A stretch of 9,040 nt of DNA from an uncultured Collinsella sp. (GCA_900550965.1 URUC01000080.1:1-9040); one strand, 5' to 3'. Positions 1 to 6,717 are shown, numbered from the stretch's first letter. Notes: a model not told the origin generated them from the letters alone. Program-made: numbers and translations.

Positions 1-66
1 GGCCAGCCCGTGGGAGGCCAGGGCGCCGCTGACCGGTGGACGGCACCGAGCCGTCGGATGACTTGA
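1..66 (+). other. Left-edge sequence, possible 3' end of an upstream gene
   Basis: This GC-rich stretch is open from the window edge in frame 1 until a TGA at 64-66. Frame 2 is open until a TGA at 59-61, and frame 3 until 30-32. A strong terminator starts five bases after the frame-1 stop, so a plus-strand gene or RNA probably ends here. The frame-1 tail would read GQPVGGQGAADRWTAPSRRMT, which I do not recognise. A small hairpin is visible (GACGGC / GCCGTC around 39-55). With so little sequence I cannot tell a protein tail from the end of a structured RNA. Confidence 0.3.
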
Positions 67-70
67 AGAA

Positions 71-100
71 GGGGGAGGCCTCGCGGCCTCCCCCTTTTTT
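71..100 (+). terminator. Strong intrinsic terminator, possibly bidirectional
   Basis: A perfect 10-bp GC-rich stem, GGGGGAGGCC (71-80) with GGCCTCCCCC (85-94), closes a TCGC tetraloop and is followed by six T residues (95-100). This is a textbook rho-independent terminator for whatever enters from the left edge. On the minus strand the stem is followed by TTCTTC, so it could also stop transcription from the minus-strand gene that ends at 165. Confidence 0.92.
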
Positions 101-164
101 GCGTTTACGGGGCGTAAATGACTCAATTACACCAGACGATCTTGTTGTTTTCGGTATTGAGCCT

Positions 165-632
165 TTATTTAAAGAAAATAAATCGTATAACAAGGGCAAC
201 TACTATGGCCGCAATGGTCAAAAGCAGAATTGTCAGCTGATGCTGCTTGCGTCGTTTACTTGACGAAACGAAGATTGACTTTCCCTGTTTTGGCGTTTCG
301 AGATAGCGAGCCGAATGCGTCAAGGTTTGCTTGGGTCGAGGCCCTCTTTGTTGATGGACGGCGGATGCTTTCATCGGCTCATCACTAGCTACGCTGTTTT
401 TAGATAATGGTGCGTCTTTCAGATATACAGGGTCTCCCGAGGCGACGCCCATATGTTTGCGCCCCGTTTGTGCTTCTTCGAGTGTTTGATATCGGTTTCT
501 TGTCACATATTTGGGCTCTGGATCATTGATGGGCTCTTGCGAGATGTGGGGGCGATGGAATCGAATCGGTTGCGGGCTGGATGCTTCGTCCTGCTCCGGC
601 ATAAACGTGTTGTCCTGTTTTTGATCGTCCAT
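165..632 (-). CDS. Unrecognised small protein with C-terminal membrane anchor
   Basis: I do not recognise this 155-residue protein. Residues 1 to about 125 are polar, rich in Pro, Gln, Ser and charged residues, contain no hydrophobic core, and look disordered. A basic patch, KRRK at 126-129, directly precedes a single hydrophobic helix of about 22 residues (133-154: LTILLLTIAAIVVALVIRFIFF) that ends one residue before the C-terminus. By the positive-inside rule this predicts a tail-anchored protein with its N-terminal part in the cytoplasm. The start at 632 has AGGGG only four bases upstream. An alternative ATG at 602 (Met11) has AGGA about ten bases upstream, so the start is uncertain. The gene is more AT-rich than all its neighbours and stands alone, divergent from hsp20. 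The long open frame, the sensible single TM segment and the lack of a competing gene on the other strand support it being real. Its function is unknown. Confidence 0.7.
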   Translation of the reverse strand: MDDQKQDNTFMPEQDEASSPQPIRFHRPHISQEPINDPEPKYVTRNRYQTLEEAQTGRKHMGVASGDPVYLKDAPLSKNSVASDEPMKASAVHQQRGPRPKQTLTHSARYLETPKQGKSIFVSSSKRRKQHQLTILLLTIAAIVVALVIRFIFFK

Positions 633-670
633 GATGCCCCTAGCTCGCCATCAATATCGTGTATGCGCCC

Positions 671-676
671 ATTGTA
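671..676 (-). promoter_or_regulatory. Candidate -10 element for the minus-strand membrane-protein gene
   Basis: The minus strand reads TACAAT here, about 38 bases upstream of the ATG at 632. That would give a leader of roughly 30 bases. I see no convincing -35 at the expected distance (CCATCA). The same TACAAT hexamer lies upstream of several other genes in the window, which is the main support. Confidence 0.28.
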
Positions 677-754
677 AGCCAGCCGTCTAGTTTTGATGGG
701 ATTGCATACATTATTTAAGCCTTCGTTCAAATTCCGTTTATTAGACAAAACCTT

Positions 755-888
755 AGTCAACCAGACTTAGATATGCTTATATCAATAGACTCAAAAAACT
801 TTATAGTCGATGTATATATAAGAAGCGGCTGGGCATATATAACAGCGTCAAAAGAAGTCCCAGTCACCTAGAAGATGACTCGGCAGTC
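755..888. promoter_or_regulatory. AGTC/GACT-rich regulatory region upstream of hsp20
   Basis: The AT-rich spacer before hsp20 holds eight AGTC or GACT tetramers: AGTC at 755, 805, 856, 862 and 885, and GACT at 764, 788 and 877. About one would be expected by chance in this length. Several are paired as inverted repeats: AGTC-N5-GACT (755-767), GACT-N13-AGTC (788-808) and AGTCA-N9-TGACT (862-880). A longer imperfect dyad, CTTATAT (776-782) with ATATAAG (816-822), surrounds the second pair with almost the same centre. TA-rich -10-like sequences occur at 813-820 and 834-841, but no clear -35 is visible. I found no CIRCE (HrcA), HAIR (HspR) or CtsR box. This is a candidate operator region for an unidentified regulator. 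Confidence 0.35.
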
Positions 889-901
889 CTTAAAAGGAGT
901 G
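884..901 (+). promoter_or_regulatory. Hairpin sequestering the hsp20 ribosome-binding site (thermometer candidate)
   Basis: In the leader RNA, UCCU (887-890) can pair with AGGA (895-898) of the Shine-Dalgarno sequence across a UAAA loop. The stem extends past a G-G mismatch (886/899) through A885-U900 and C884-G901. The whole ribosome-binding core is inside the hairpin, seven bases before the ATG at 908. Short, imperfect hairpins masking the Shine-Dalgarno are known RNA thermometers in small heat-shock genes (for example cyanobacterial hsp17 and the ROSE elements). The stem is short, so thermometer function is only an inference. Confidence 0.3.
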
Positions 902-907
902 GTAAAC

Positions 908-1339
908 ATGGCAAGCATGGTTCCTTATCGTTCGGTTTTTGGCGTTCGTCCTTCTGCTAGCTCGCTGTTCGATTTGTTTGATGATATGACCGAACTTGCA
1001 AACAACTCGATTGCTTCCAAGGCGTTCCCCGTTGATGTCGAGGACAAGGGCGATGGTTATGAGGTCAAGGCCTATCTGACCGGCGTCGCTAAGGATGATA
1101 TCGACGTTGAGCTTAACGAGGGTCGCCTGTCGATTAGCGTGAACGTTGTGGAGGACGAGGAGAACGAGGGCAAGAACTTCCTGCAGAAGGAGTTTAGCTC
1201 GTACAGCGCGACGCGCGGCGTGTATCTGAAGGACGCTTCGAGCGAGGGCCTTTCGGCTAAGTATGCTGACGGCATCCTGACCGTTACGGTTCCCAAGATT
1301 GTCGAGAAGAAGAACGTTACGAAGATCTCCATCGACTAA
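908..1339 (+). CDS. Hsp20 / alpha-crystallin family small heat-shock protein
   Basis: This encodes a 143-residue ATP-independent cytoplasmic holdase chaperone that binds unfolding proteins and keeps them refoldable. The N-terminal arm (about 1-38, VPYRSVFGVRPSASSLFDLFDDM) is followed by an alpha-crystallin domain (about 40-137) starting FPVDVEDKGDGYEVKAYLTG. It contains the family signature ADGILTVTVPK (120-130). The C-terminus carries an I-x-I motif (ISI, 140-142) used for oligomer assembly. The start at 908 is chosen because AAAGGAG (893-899) lies just upstream and the family-like N-terminus begins there. The frame stays open back to an ATG at 875, but that lacks a ribosome-binding site and would place the Shine-Dalgarno inside the gene. 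It is monocistronic, with an unusual leader containing an SD-masking hairpin and repeated AGTC/GACT elements, and a strong terminator 33 bases after the stop. Confidence 0.93.
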   Translation: MASMVPYRSVFGVRPSASSLFDLFDDMTELANNSIASKAFPVDVEDKGDGYEVKAYLTGVAKDDIDVELNEGRLSISVNVVEDEENEGKNFLQKEFSSYSATRGVYLKDASSEGLSAKYADGILTVTVPKIVEKKNVTKISID

Positions 1340-1371
1340 CGATGGCTCTGCTTCAATCGAGAGTATGAGTT

Positions 1372-1410
1372 AAGGGGGGCTGGGAAGTGATTCCCAGCCC
1401 CCCTTTGTTG
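1372..1410 (+). terminator. Terminator between convergent hsp20 and walJ-like genes
   Basis: A perfect 15-bp stem, AAGGGGGGCTGGGAA (1372-1386) with TTCCCAGCCCCCCTT (1391-1405), closes a GTGA tetraloop and is followed by the T-rich TTTGTTGTCTT. It ends hsp20 transcription. The convergent gene stops at 1421, and the symmetric stem could also terminate that transcript, although the minus-strand T run is short. Confidence 0.9.
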
Positions 1411-1420
1411 TCTTGAGGGG

Positions 1421-2230
1421 CTATTGAATAGTTGTCGGTTGATACTGACTTGCAGGGCGTATCGAGAGCTTCCGTGGCCCTTGAAGACGGGTGGCAGAAC
1501 TGCCGAGTTCATCATCGAGACTTGCATCAAGCGCGTTGGCATAGCTTTTGACGGTAAGGCTTGGACGATTATTGTCCTGGCTGATATGCATGGCGATGAG
1601 CTGTTCGGTGCGATCGGTAACAAGTTCGCGCGCGGCTTCGGCGGCCTGGTTGTTGGAGAGGTGCCCCTTTGTGGACAGGATGCGCTCCTGAAGAAAGCGG
1701 GGGTACGCTCCTTCGCGCAGCATAGCTACATCGTGGTTGCTTTCGAGCGCGAGAACTCGACAGTCTTTGAGGATGCCTATGGCCTTGCTCGATAACTCTC
1801 CGGTGTCGGTGGCAAACCCAATGGAATCATCGAGAGCATTAAATCGATAGCCGACAGGATTGATGACATCGTGCGATGTTGAGTAGGTTTGCACGTGGAT
1901 GCCGGCAATGGGGAGCGTGTCGCCGGGGTCAAATTCCTCTACGGGCAGGCGCGCGAGGTTTTCTTTGCATGAAAGGGTGTCCCTGCTGGCAAAGAGGGGA
2001 CCATGCCAGTGCTTGCACCATACATCGAGCCCCTTGATATGGTCACCATGCTCATGGGTGATTACAAGAGCGGCGACGTCGTCTGCCGAGAGGCCAAGCT
2101 CCGCCATGCGTTTAAGTGTCTCGCGGCGGGACAGGCCGTTGTCGATCATGATGAGCCCCTGAGGCCCCTCGACGAGTGCACAGTTGCCTTTTGAGCCGCT
2201 GCCGAGGATATGAAGGTGCAGGCGAGACAT
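1421..2230 (-). CDS. WalJ/YycJ-like MBL-fold metallohydrolase
   Basis: This encodes a 269-residue metallo-beta-lactamase-fold protein of the YycJ/WalJ type. In Bacillus this family is linked to the WalKR cell-wall regulon, and it has been described as a likely 5'-3' DNA exonuclease; its substrate here is inferred. The first beta strand and loop are HILGSGSKGNCALVEG (7-22). The metal motif THEHGDH is at 58-64. Other likely ligands or active-site residues are H120 (TSHD), D142 (FATDTGE) and H190 (KGHLSNNQA). The family-typical HISQDNNRP lies at 215-223. The length matches the family (about 264 residues in Bacillus). The ATG at 2230 is chosen because the conserved N-terminus begins there, although only a weak GGA ribosome-binding site is seen. 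The in-frame ATG at 2311 would add 27 atypical residues and overlap tilS. It is divergent from tilS (48 bases between starts) and not accompanied by walRK here. Confidence 0.88.
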   Translation of the reverse strand: MSRLHLHILGSGSKGNCALVEGPQGLIMIDNGLSRRETLKRMAELGLSADDVAALVITHEHGDHIKGLDVWCKHWHGPLFASRDTLSCKENLARLPVEEFDPGDTLPIAGIHVQTYSTSHDVINPVGYRFNALDDSIGFATDTGELSSKAIGILKDCRVLALESNHDVAMLREGAYPRFLQERILSTKGHLSNNQAAEAARELVTDRTEQLIAMHISQDNNRPSLTVKSYANALDASLDDELGSSATRLQGPRKLSIRPASQYQPTTIQ

Positions 2231-2244
2231 AAGATTCCAAAGGA

Positions 2245-2250
2245 TACAAT
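2245..2250 (+). promoter_or_regulatory. Candidate -10 element for tilS
   Basis: TACAAT lies 28 bases before the tilS start, inside the 48-base spacer between the divergent walJ-like and tilS starts. This would give a leader of about 22 bases. No recognisable -35 hexamer is found 16-18 bases upstream, which would fall inside the start of the walJ-like gene, so the call rests on the -10 alone. Confidence 0.33.
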
Positions 2251-2278
2251 GGGTGCGGACGAATAGAGGAGGAAGCGA

Positions 2279-3820
2279 ATGCCAACGGTATCTCAGCACT
2301 ATGGACATCATGCCGCGCCGAGGACGGATAAGAGCGCCCTGGCAACGCGGCAGGCCGCTGCCCCCGTAGTGCTCATGGTATCAGGCGGTGCGGACTCGAC
2401 GGCGCTGCTCCTTATGGCTTGCACATCAAAGCTGGATATCCAGGACGGGCGCGGCGTCGCTCCTATTGCGCGCGAGCGATTGCACGTGCTGCATGTAAAC
2501 CATCATCTGCGCGGGGAGGCATCCGATGGCGACGAGGCCTTTGTACGTGACCTGTGCGCGCAATACGGCTTGCCGCTGTGTGTTGAGCATGCCTATTTTG
2601 ATGACGAATCGGGCAATATCGAGGCTGCGGCTCGCGAGGTGCGCTATGCCGCGGCACGGAGATATGTTCGCGAACTTTGTGCCGAATCGGGCGCACCGCG
2701 GACGGCGGCTCGTATCTGTACCGCGCATACTTCGTCGGACCGCGCGGAAACATTTTTGATGAATGTCATTAAAGGGTCGGGTCCCGCGGGTCTATCGAGC
2801 ATTCCGCGCCGTCGGAACATTGTGGTTCGCCCCTTGCTCGACCTCACGCACGATGAGCTCGTGAGCTATCTGCAGGTGCACGGTCAGCCATGGCGGGAAG
2901 ATGAAAGCAACGAGGACGTTTCGTACCTGCGTAACTATGTGCGCCATCGAGTGATGCCGGTGGTGGCGCAGCGCAACGCGAGTGTCTGTAAGACGATTGG
3001 CGCCGCCTGCGAGATCTTGGGCGATGAGGACGCCTTTCTTTCCCAGCTTTCCGCACAGGCGTTTCGAAGCTGCCTGCGTAAGGAGGCGGCGGGTGCACTG
3101 GTTCTTGACGCTCGCCGACTGGCCGCGGCCGAGGTGGTGATTGCTCGGCGCATGGTGCGACTGGCAATTAAGCGTATCGACCCCGACGCTCGCCCGGAGA
3201 TGCGGCATGTGGAGCGCGTGCTCGCCTGTGTCGCCGAAGGCTCGGGTTCGGTCACGCTGCCGGCGGGAATCGATGCGCGCGTGGAGTTTGGCATGCTGTC
3301 ATTCAAGGCCCCGGCGGCGCGCGAGGGTTTAGTGGCCGATTGGATCTCCGTTCCCGGTCGTCTGCCGCTGGGGGCGGGGCATATGCTGACAGCGGAGCCG
3401 ATGGCTGTGGAGCCGGGGTGCGATATCGTGCACCGTGCCCGCGAGCTTGCTGCTGCCGGAAAGGTTGCGGCCTTGGTGGATGCGGCGGCCCTGGGGTTTG
3501 CCGACTGCGATGGCGAGCGGATGTTAGCCGGCTCGCGCGGGGAGATTCCCACCGAGGCACGATCGGCGCGCCTGTGGGTGGATAGCCCTGTGCCGGGAGA
3601 CGTGATGTGCCCGTTGGGGATGAACGGCCGAAGCAAGAAAGTGTCAGACCTGTTGAACGAGGCGCGCATTCCTGTTTCAGACCGCTCTGGCGTACCCGTG
3701 GTAAGAACGGCTCCGGGGGGTGCCGTAGTATGGGTCGCGGGCGTTCGCGCGGACGAACGTTTTAAGTGCACGGCGGCGACGCGCGTGGCCTATCTGCTTC
3801 GCGTGGTTGACGCGGATTAG
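2279..3820 (+). CDS. tilS: tRNA(Ile)-lysidine synthetase
   Basis: This encodes a 513-residue cytoplasmic enzyme that attaches lysine to C34 of the CAU-anticodon tRNA-Ile using ATP, so that the tRNA reads AUA and is charged with isoleucine. The N-terminal PP-loop ATPase carries SGGADS (35-40) after the strand VVLMV. HVNHHLRGEASDGDEAFV matches the family, and HTSSDRAET (150-158) is the usual HxxDDxxET-like motif with Ser-Asp in place of Asp-Asp. The next block, GPAGLSSIPRRRNIVVRPLL, and WREDESNEDVSYLRNYVRHRVMPV follow the TilS pattern. The C-terminal tRNA-binding domain shows RSKKVSDLLNEARIP (451-465) and VVWVAGVRADERFK. The protein is longer than the E. coli enzyme (about 430), with an Ala/Arg-rich middle. 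The start is supported by a perfect AGGAGG (2267-2272) six bases upstream. It is the first gene of a tilS-hpt-ftsH block. Confidence 0.95.
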   Translation: MPTVSQHYGHHAAPRTDKSALATRQAAAPVVLMVSGGADSTALLLMACTSKLDIQDGRGVAPIARERLHVLHVNHHLRGEASDGDEAFVRDLCAQYGLPLCVEHAYFDDESGNIEAAAREVRYAAARRYVRELCAESGAPRTAARICTAHTSSDRAETFLMNVIKGSGPAGLSSIPRRRNIVVRPLLDLTHDELVSYLQVHGQPWREDESNEDVSYLRNYVRHRVMPVVAQRNASVCKTIGAACEILGDEDAFLSQLSAQAFRSCLRKEAAGALVLDARRLAAAEVVIARRMVRLAIKRIDPDARPEMRHVERVLACVAEGSGSVTLPAGIDARVEFGMLSFKAPAAREGLVADWISVPGRLPLGAGHMLTAEPMAVEPGCDIVHRARELAAAGKVAALVDAAALGFADCDGERMLAGSRGEIPTEARSARLWVDSPVPGDVMCPLGMNGRSKKVSDLLNEARIPVSDRSGVPVVRTAPGGAVVWVAGVRADERFKCTAATRVAYLLRVVDAD

Positions 3821-3859
3821 CTCCTCGCACCAGCTTTTCTGTGCGGCGTTGACGGTATT

Positions 3860-3880
3860 CCCGCGCTGATGGTGCGCGGG
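3860..3880. repeat. GC-rich hairpin in the tilS-hpt spacer
   Basis: CCCGCGC (3860-3866) and GCGCGGG (3874-3880) form a perfect 7-bp stem around a seven-base loop, 40 bases after the tilS stop. No T run follows on either strand, so it is not a standard terminator. It lies 25 bases upstream of the candidate hpt -10 and could be an operator or an attenuating or processing structure. Its function is unknown. Confidence 0.4.
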
Positions 3881-3902
3881 CTGGAAAATATACCCCGTGC
3901 GC

Positions 3903-3911
3903 TGCTAGAAT
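3903..3911 (+). promoter_or_regulatory. Candidate extended -10 promoter for hpt-ftsH
   Basis: TGCTAGAAT combines an extended TGn with TAGAAT (3906-3911), five of six matches to TATAAT. It sits 58 bases before the hpt ATG, giving a leader of roughly 50 bases. There is no good -35 at the usual spacing (GGAAAA), which an extended -10 can tolerate. The 148-base gap after tilS supports an independent promoter here. Confidence 0.4.
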
Positions 3912-3968
3912 GTGTAGTTCGCGTCCATACGGCGGTGTGTGGGCGATTAAGCACAAGAAAGGGTTGTC

Positions 3969-4517
3969 ATGGCTTCTCAACATCCGGATATCGAGAAGGT
4001 TCTGTTTACGCAGGAGGATATCGACGGTATCGTCTCTCGCCTAGGCGAGCAGATTACTCGCGACTACGCGGGTAAGGATCTGGTACTGATTGCGGTCCTG
4101 CGCGGCGCCGTGGTCTTTATGGGCGACCTGATGCGCAAGATCGAGCTGCCGACCAACATCGATTTCATGGCTGTTTCGAGCTATGGCGACGGTGTGAAGT
4201 CTTCGGGTATCGTGCGTATCATTAAGGACCTGGATATCGACATCCGTGGTCGCGACGTGCTGATCGTCGAGGACATTCTGGACTCGGGCCTGACCCTCAA
4301 GTACCTGATGAAGAACCTCGAGAGCCGCAAGCCCGCTTCTCTGGAGGTCGCCGCCTTCCTATGGAAGGACGTTGAGGACCGTACCTCGGCCGTCACGCCC
4401 AAGTATGTTGGAACCCATTGCCCCGATGCCTTTGTGGTGGGCTACGGCCTCGACTATGCCGAGCGCTATCGCAACCTTCCGTATCTGGGCATTTTGAAAC
4501 CGGAGGTTTATTCGTAA
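3969..4517 (+). CDS. hpt: Hypoxanthine(-guanine) phosphoribosyltransferase
   Basis: This encodes a 182-residue cytoplasmic purine-salvage enzyme that transfers ribose-5-phosphate from PRPP to hypoxanthine, and usually guanine, to give IMP or GMP. The type I PRTase PRPP loop is VLIVEDILDSGLTL (97-110) with the acidic pair E101-D102. The pyrophosphate loop is VLRGAVVF (43-50). The flexible-loop segment SSYGDGVKSSG (70-80) and the C-terminal YGLDYAERYRNLPYLGIL complete the family pattern. Length is standard. The start at 3969 has GAAAGGG about five bases upstream. The stop is one base before the ftsH ATG, so the two genes are co-transcribed and probably translationally coupled. The gene sits between tilS and ftsH as in Bacillus and many other bacteria, where the link appears conserved rather than metabolic. 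Confidence 0.96.
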   Translation: MASQHPDIEKVLFTQEDIDGIVSRLGEQITRDYAGKDLVLIAVLRGAVVFMGDLMRKIELPTNIDFMAVSSYGDGVKSSGIVRIIKDLDIDIRGRDVLIVEDILDSGLTLKYLMKNLESRKPASLEVAAFLWKDVEDRTSAVTPKYVGTHCPDAFVVGYGLDYAERYRNLPYLGILKPEVYS

Positions 4518-4518
4518 G

Positions 4519-6666
4519 ATGCCCGACGACCGTAACGATAACAATTCCCAGACTCCCCGGGAGCCTAAGATCCCGGGGATGCCCGGAGGCAAGAAGCCCA
4601 CGCGTACGGGCTGGCTGTATTTTATTTTGGCTTGCGCGCTTCTGGGCTACGCCTTCTTTAACATGGGCTCCGGCTTTGCCAGCTCCAGCAATACCGTTAA
4701 GCTCGCGACGAGCGAGATGGTGAGCGCCATTAAGCAGGATCGCGTCGAAGATTTGACCTATACGGTTCAAGACGGAAGCGTGGCGGGCCATTACTGGAAG
4801 ACGAAAAAGGACAAGGGTGACACGAGCGAGCTCAAGAGCTTCTCCTCGACCTATGTCGGCTCCGATTCGCTTGCCGAGCTTATGGCGGAGCACCCCGATA
4901 CCAAGTACATCGTCAACACCAATGACCCCGATTTTTGGGGCGACTTGGCGATGAGCGTACTTCCGACGATCGCCCTGATCGCCATCATGTTCTACTTTAT
5001 GCGCCAGATGATGGGCGCCAACAACAGGAACATGCAGTTTGGCAAGACCAACGCCAAGACCAACGAGGCAACGCGCCCCAAGGTCAAGTTTGAGGATGTT
5101 GCCGGTGTGGACGAGGCAGTCGAGGAGCTCGAGGAGATTCGCGACTTTTTGAGCGATCCGGACCGCTATCGCAAGCTGGGCGCCAAGATTCCGCGCGGCG
5201 TGTTGCTGGTTGGCCCTCCGGGTACCGGTAAAACCCTGCTGGCCAAGGCCGTTGCCGGCGAGGCGGGCGTGCCGTTCTTTAGCATCTCGGGTTCCGACTT
5301 TGTCGAGATGTTCGTGGGTGTCGGCGCCAGCCGCGTGCGCGACCTTTTTAAGGAGGCCAAGTCTCAGGCTCCGTCAATCATCTTTATTGATGAGATCGAT
5401 GCCGTGGGACGTCAGCGCGGAGCTGGCTTGGGCGGCGGCCACGACGAGCGCGAGCAGACGCTCAACCAGCTGCTGGTCGAGATGGACGGTTTTGAGGAAA
5501 GCGAGTCGGTCATCCTGATCGCCGCAACCAACCGCCCCGATATTCTGGACCCGGCATTGCTGCGCCCCGGTCGTTTTGACCGCCAGGTCACGGTCGACCG
5601 TCCGGACGTAAAGGGCCGCGAACAGATCTTGCGCGTGCATGCCGAGAACAAGCCGGTGGACGAGGACGTTAAGTTTGAGAAGCTCGCCCAGATGACCGTT
5701 GGCTTTACCGGTGCCGATTTGGCGAACCTGCTCAACGAGTCTGCGCTGCTGGCCGCTCGCCGTCATCGTTCCGTGATCTCGATGGACGAGGTCGAGGAGT
5801 CGATGGAGCGCGTGATTGCCGGACCGCAACGCAAGGGTCGCGTGATGACCGAAGCCGAGCGCACCACGATTGCCTACCATGAGAGCGGCCATGCCCTGGT
5901 GGGTCACATCCTGGAGCACTCCGACCCGGTTCATAAGATTTCGATTGTCAGCCGCGGCCAGGCTCTGGGCTACACGTTGCAGCTTCCGCAGGAGGATCAC
6001 TTCCTCAAGACCAAGAACGAGATGCTCGACGAGCTTGCCGTGTTCTTGGGCGGCCGCGTCGCCGAGGAGCTCATGTGCGATGACATCACGTCGGGCGCGA
6101 GCAACGACCTGGAGCGCGCGACCAAGATGGCGCGCGAGATGGTTACGCGTCTGGGTATGAGCGAGGAGCTGGGCACGCAAGTGTTTGGCGAGGCTCAGCA
6201 TCAGGTGTTCCTTGGTCGCGATTACGCCGATCACCAGGATTACTCCGAGGAGACGGCGCACCGCATCGATATTGAGGTTCAGCGCATCATGCGCGAAGCC
6301 CATCGTCGTGCGGTCGAGATCCTGGATGCCCGCCGCGATCAGCTTGATCTGATGGCCAAGGTGCTGCTTGAGCGTGAGACCGTCGAGGGCGATGCCGTGA
6401 ACGCCCTGCTCGACAACGAGTGGGATGCCTACCTTGAGCGCGAGGGCGATATCCTGGCGGCCAAGGAGGAGCGCAACGCCAAGGCTGCCGGTATGCCGAC
6501 CAAGAAGCGTGCGCCTCGCATGAGCGAGGAAGAGCTGGCGGCAGACGCCGCGGCTTTTGCGCAGGCGGCCATGCAGGAGGATGCCGAAGCCGCATCCGGC
6601 GACGCTGGCGATGTCGAGGCTGCTGACGCAAAGAAGGCCGATGACGACGCTGACGCCAACGAGTAG
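4519..6666 (+). CDS. ftsH: ATP-dependent membrane zinc metalloprotease FtsH
   Basis: This encodes a 715-residue hexameric AAA+ protease anchored in the cytoplasmic membrane. It extracts and degrades misfolded membrane proteins and selected regulators. A polar N-terminus precedes TM1 (about 32-48), then an extracytoplasmic domain, then TM2 (about 143-163). The AAA module has Walker A GPPGTGKT (232-239), Walker B IIFIDE (287-292) and arginine fingers in RPGRFDR (R352, R355). The M41 protease domain has HESGH (454-458) with third zinc ligand D530 in SNDLERAT. All catalytic residues are intact. The C-terminal 48 residues (668-715) are an Ala/Asp/Glu tail. The start overlaps the end of hpt. GGAGG (4502-4506) lies 12 bases upstream, a long spacing, so translational coupling to hpt is likely. 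The next in-frame ATG (Met21) has no better site. A terminator follows 13 bases after the stop. Confidence 0.97.
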   Translation: MPDDRNDNNSQTPREPKIPGMPGGKKPTRTGWLYFILACALLGYAFFNMGSGFASSSNTVKLATSEMVSAIKQDRVEDLTYTVQDGSVAGHYWKTKKDKGDTSELKSFSSTYVGSDSLAELMAEHPDTKYIVNTNDPDFWGDLAMSVLPTIALIAIMFYFMRQMMGANNRNMQFGKTNAKTNEATRPKVKFEDVAGVDEAVEELEEIRDFLSDPDRYRKLGAKIPRGVLLVGPPGTGKTLLAKAVAGEAGVPFFSISGSDFVEMFVGVGASRVRDLFKEAKSQAPSIIFIDEIDAVGRQRGAGLGGGHDEREQTLNQLLVEMDGFEESESVILIAATNRPDILDPALLRPGRFDRQVTVDRPDVKGREQILRVHAENKPVDEDVKFEKLAQMTVGFTGADLANLLNESALLAARRHRSVISMDEVEESMERVIAGPQRKGRVMTEAERTTIAYHESGHALVGHILEHSDPVHKISIVSRGQALGYTLQLPQEDHFLKTKNEMLDELAVFLGGRVAEELMCDDITSGASNDLERATKMAREMVTRLGMSEELGTQVFGEAQHQVFLGRDYADHQDYSEETAHRIDIEVQRIMREAHRRAVEILDARRDQLDLMAKVLLERETVEGDAVNALLDNEWDAYLEREGDILAAKEERNAKAAGMPTKKRAPRMSEEELAADAAAFAQAAMQEDAEAASGDAGDVEAADAKKADDDADANE

Positions 6667-6679
6667 TCTTTGCCATGAG

Positions 6680-6711
6680 AGCCTCCGCGGGGAAACCTGC
6701 GGAGGCTTTTT
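6680..6711 (+). terminator. Intrinsic terminator of the tilS-hpt-ftsH block
   Basis: AGCCTCCGC (6680-6688) pairs perfectly with GCGGAGGCT (6699-6707) around a ten-base loop, followed by TTTTT (6707-6711). It starts 13 bases after the ftsH stop codon. Confidence 0.9.
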
Positions 6712-6717
6712 GCATCT

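Noticed and set aside
36..263. A 75-codon plus-strand frame at the left edge
   Set aside because: It reads straight through a strong terminator hairpin and T run, and overlaps the 3' end of the better-supported minus-strand gene.
875..907. An earlier ATG for hsp20
   Set aside because: There is no Shine-Dalgarno before it, while a strong one precedes 908 and the family-like N-terminus begins there.
677..907. CIRCE, HAIR or CtsR operators in front of hsp20
   Set aside because: I looked for TTAGCACTC-N9-GAGTGCTAA, CTTGAGT-N7-ACTCAAG and GGTCAAA tandems and found none. The dyads present do not match them.
2231..2311. A longer N-terminus for the walJ-like protein
   Set aside because: It would overlap the tilS start, and the residues are unlike the family, whose first beta strand begins right after the ATG at 2230.
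2935..3771. A 278-codon open frame antisense to tilS
   Set aside because: Ser/Arg/Pro/Ala-rich low-complexity translation, opposite a conserved gene and with no motif: a compositional shadow.
3849..3854. TTGACG as a -35 box for hpt
   Set aside because: No acceptable -10 lies 16-18 bases downstream. The better -10 at 3906 is too far away.
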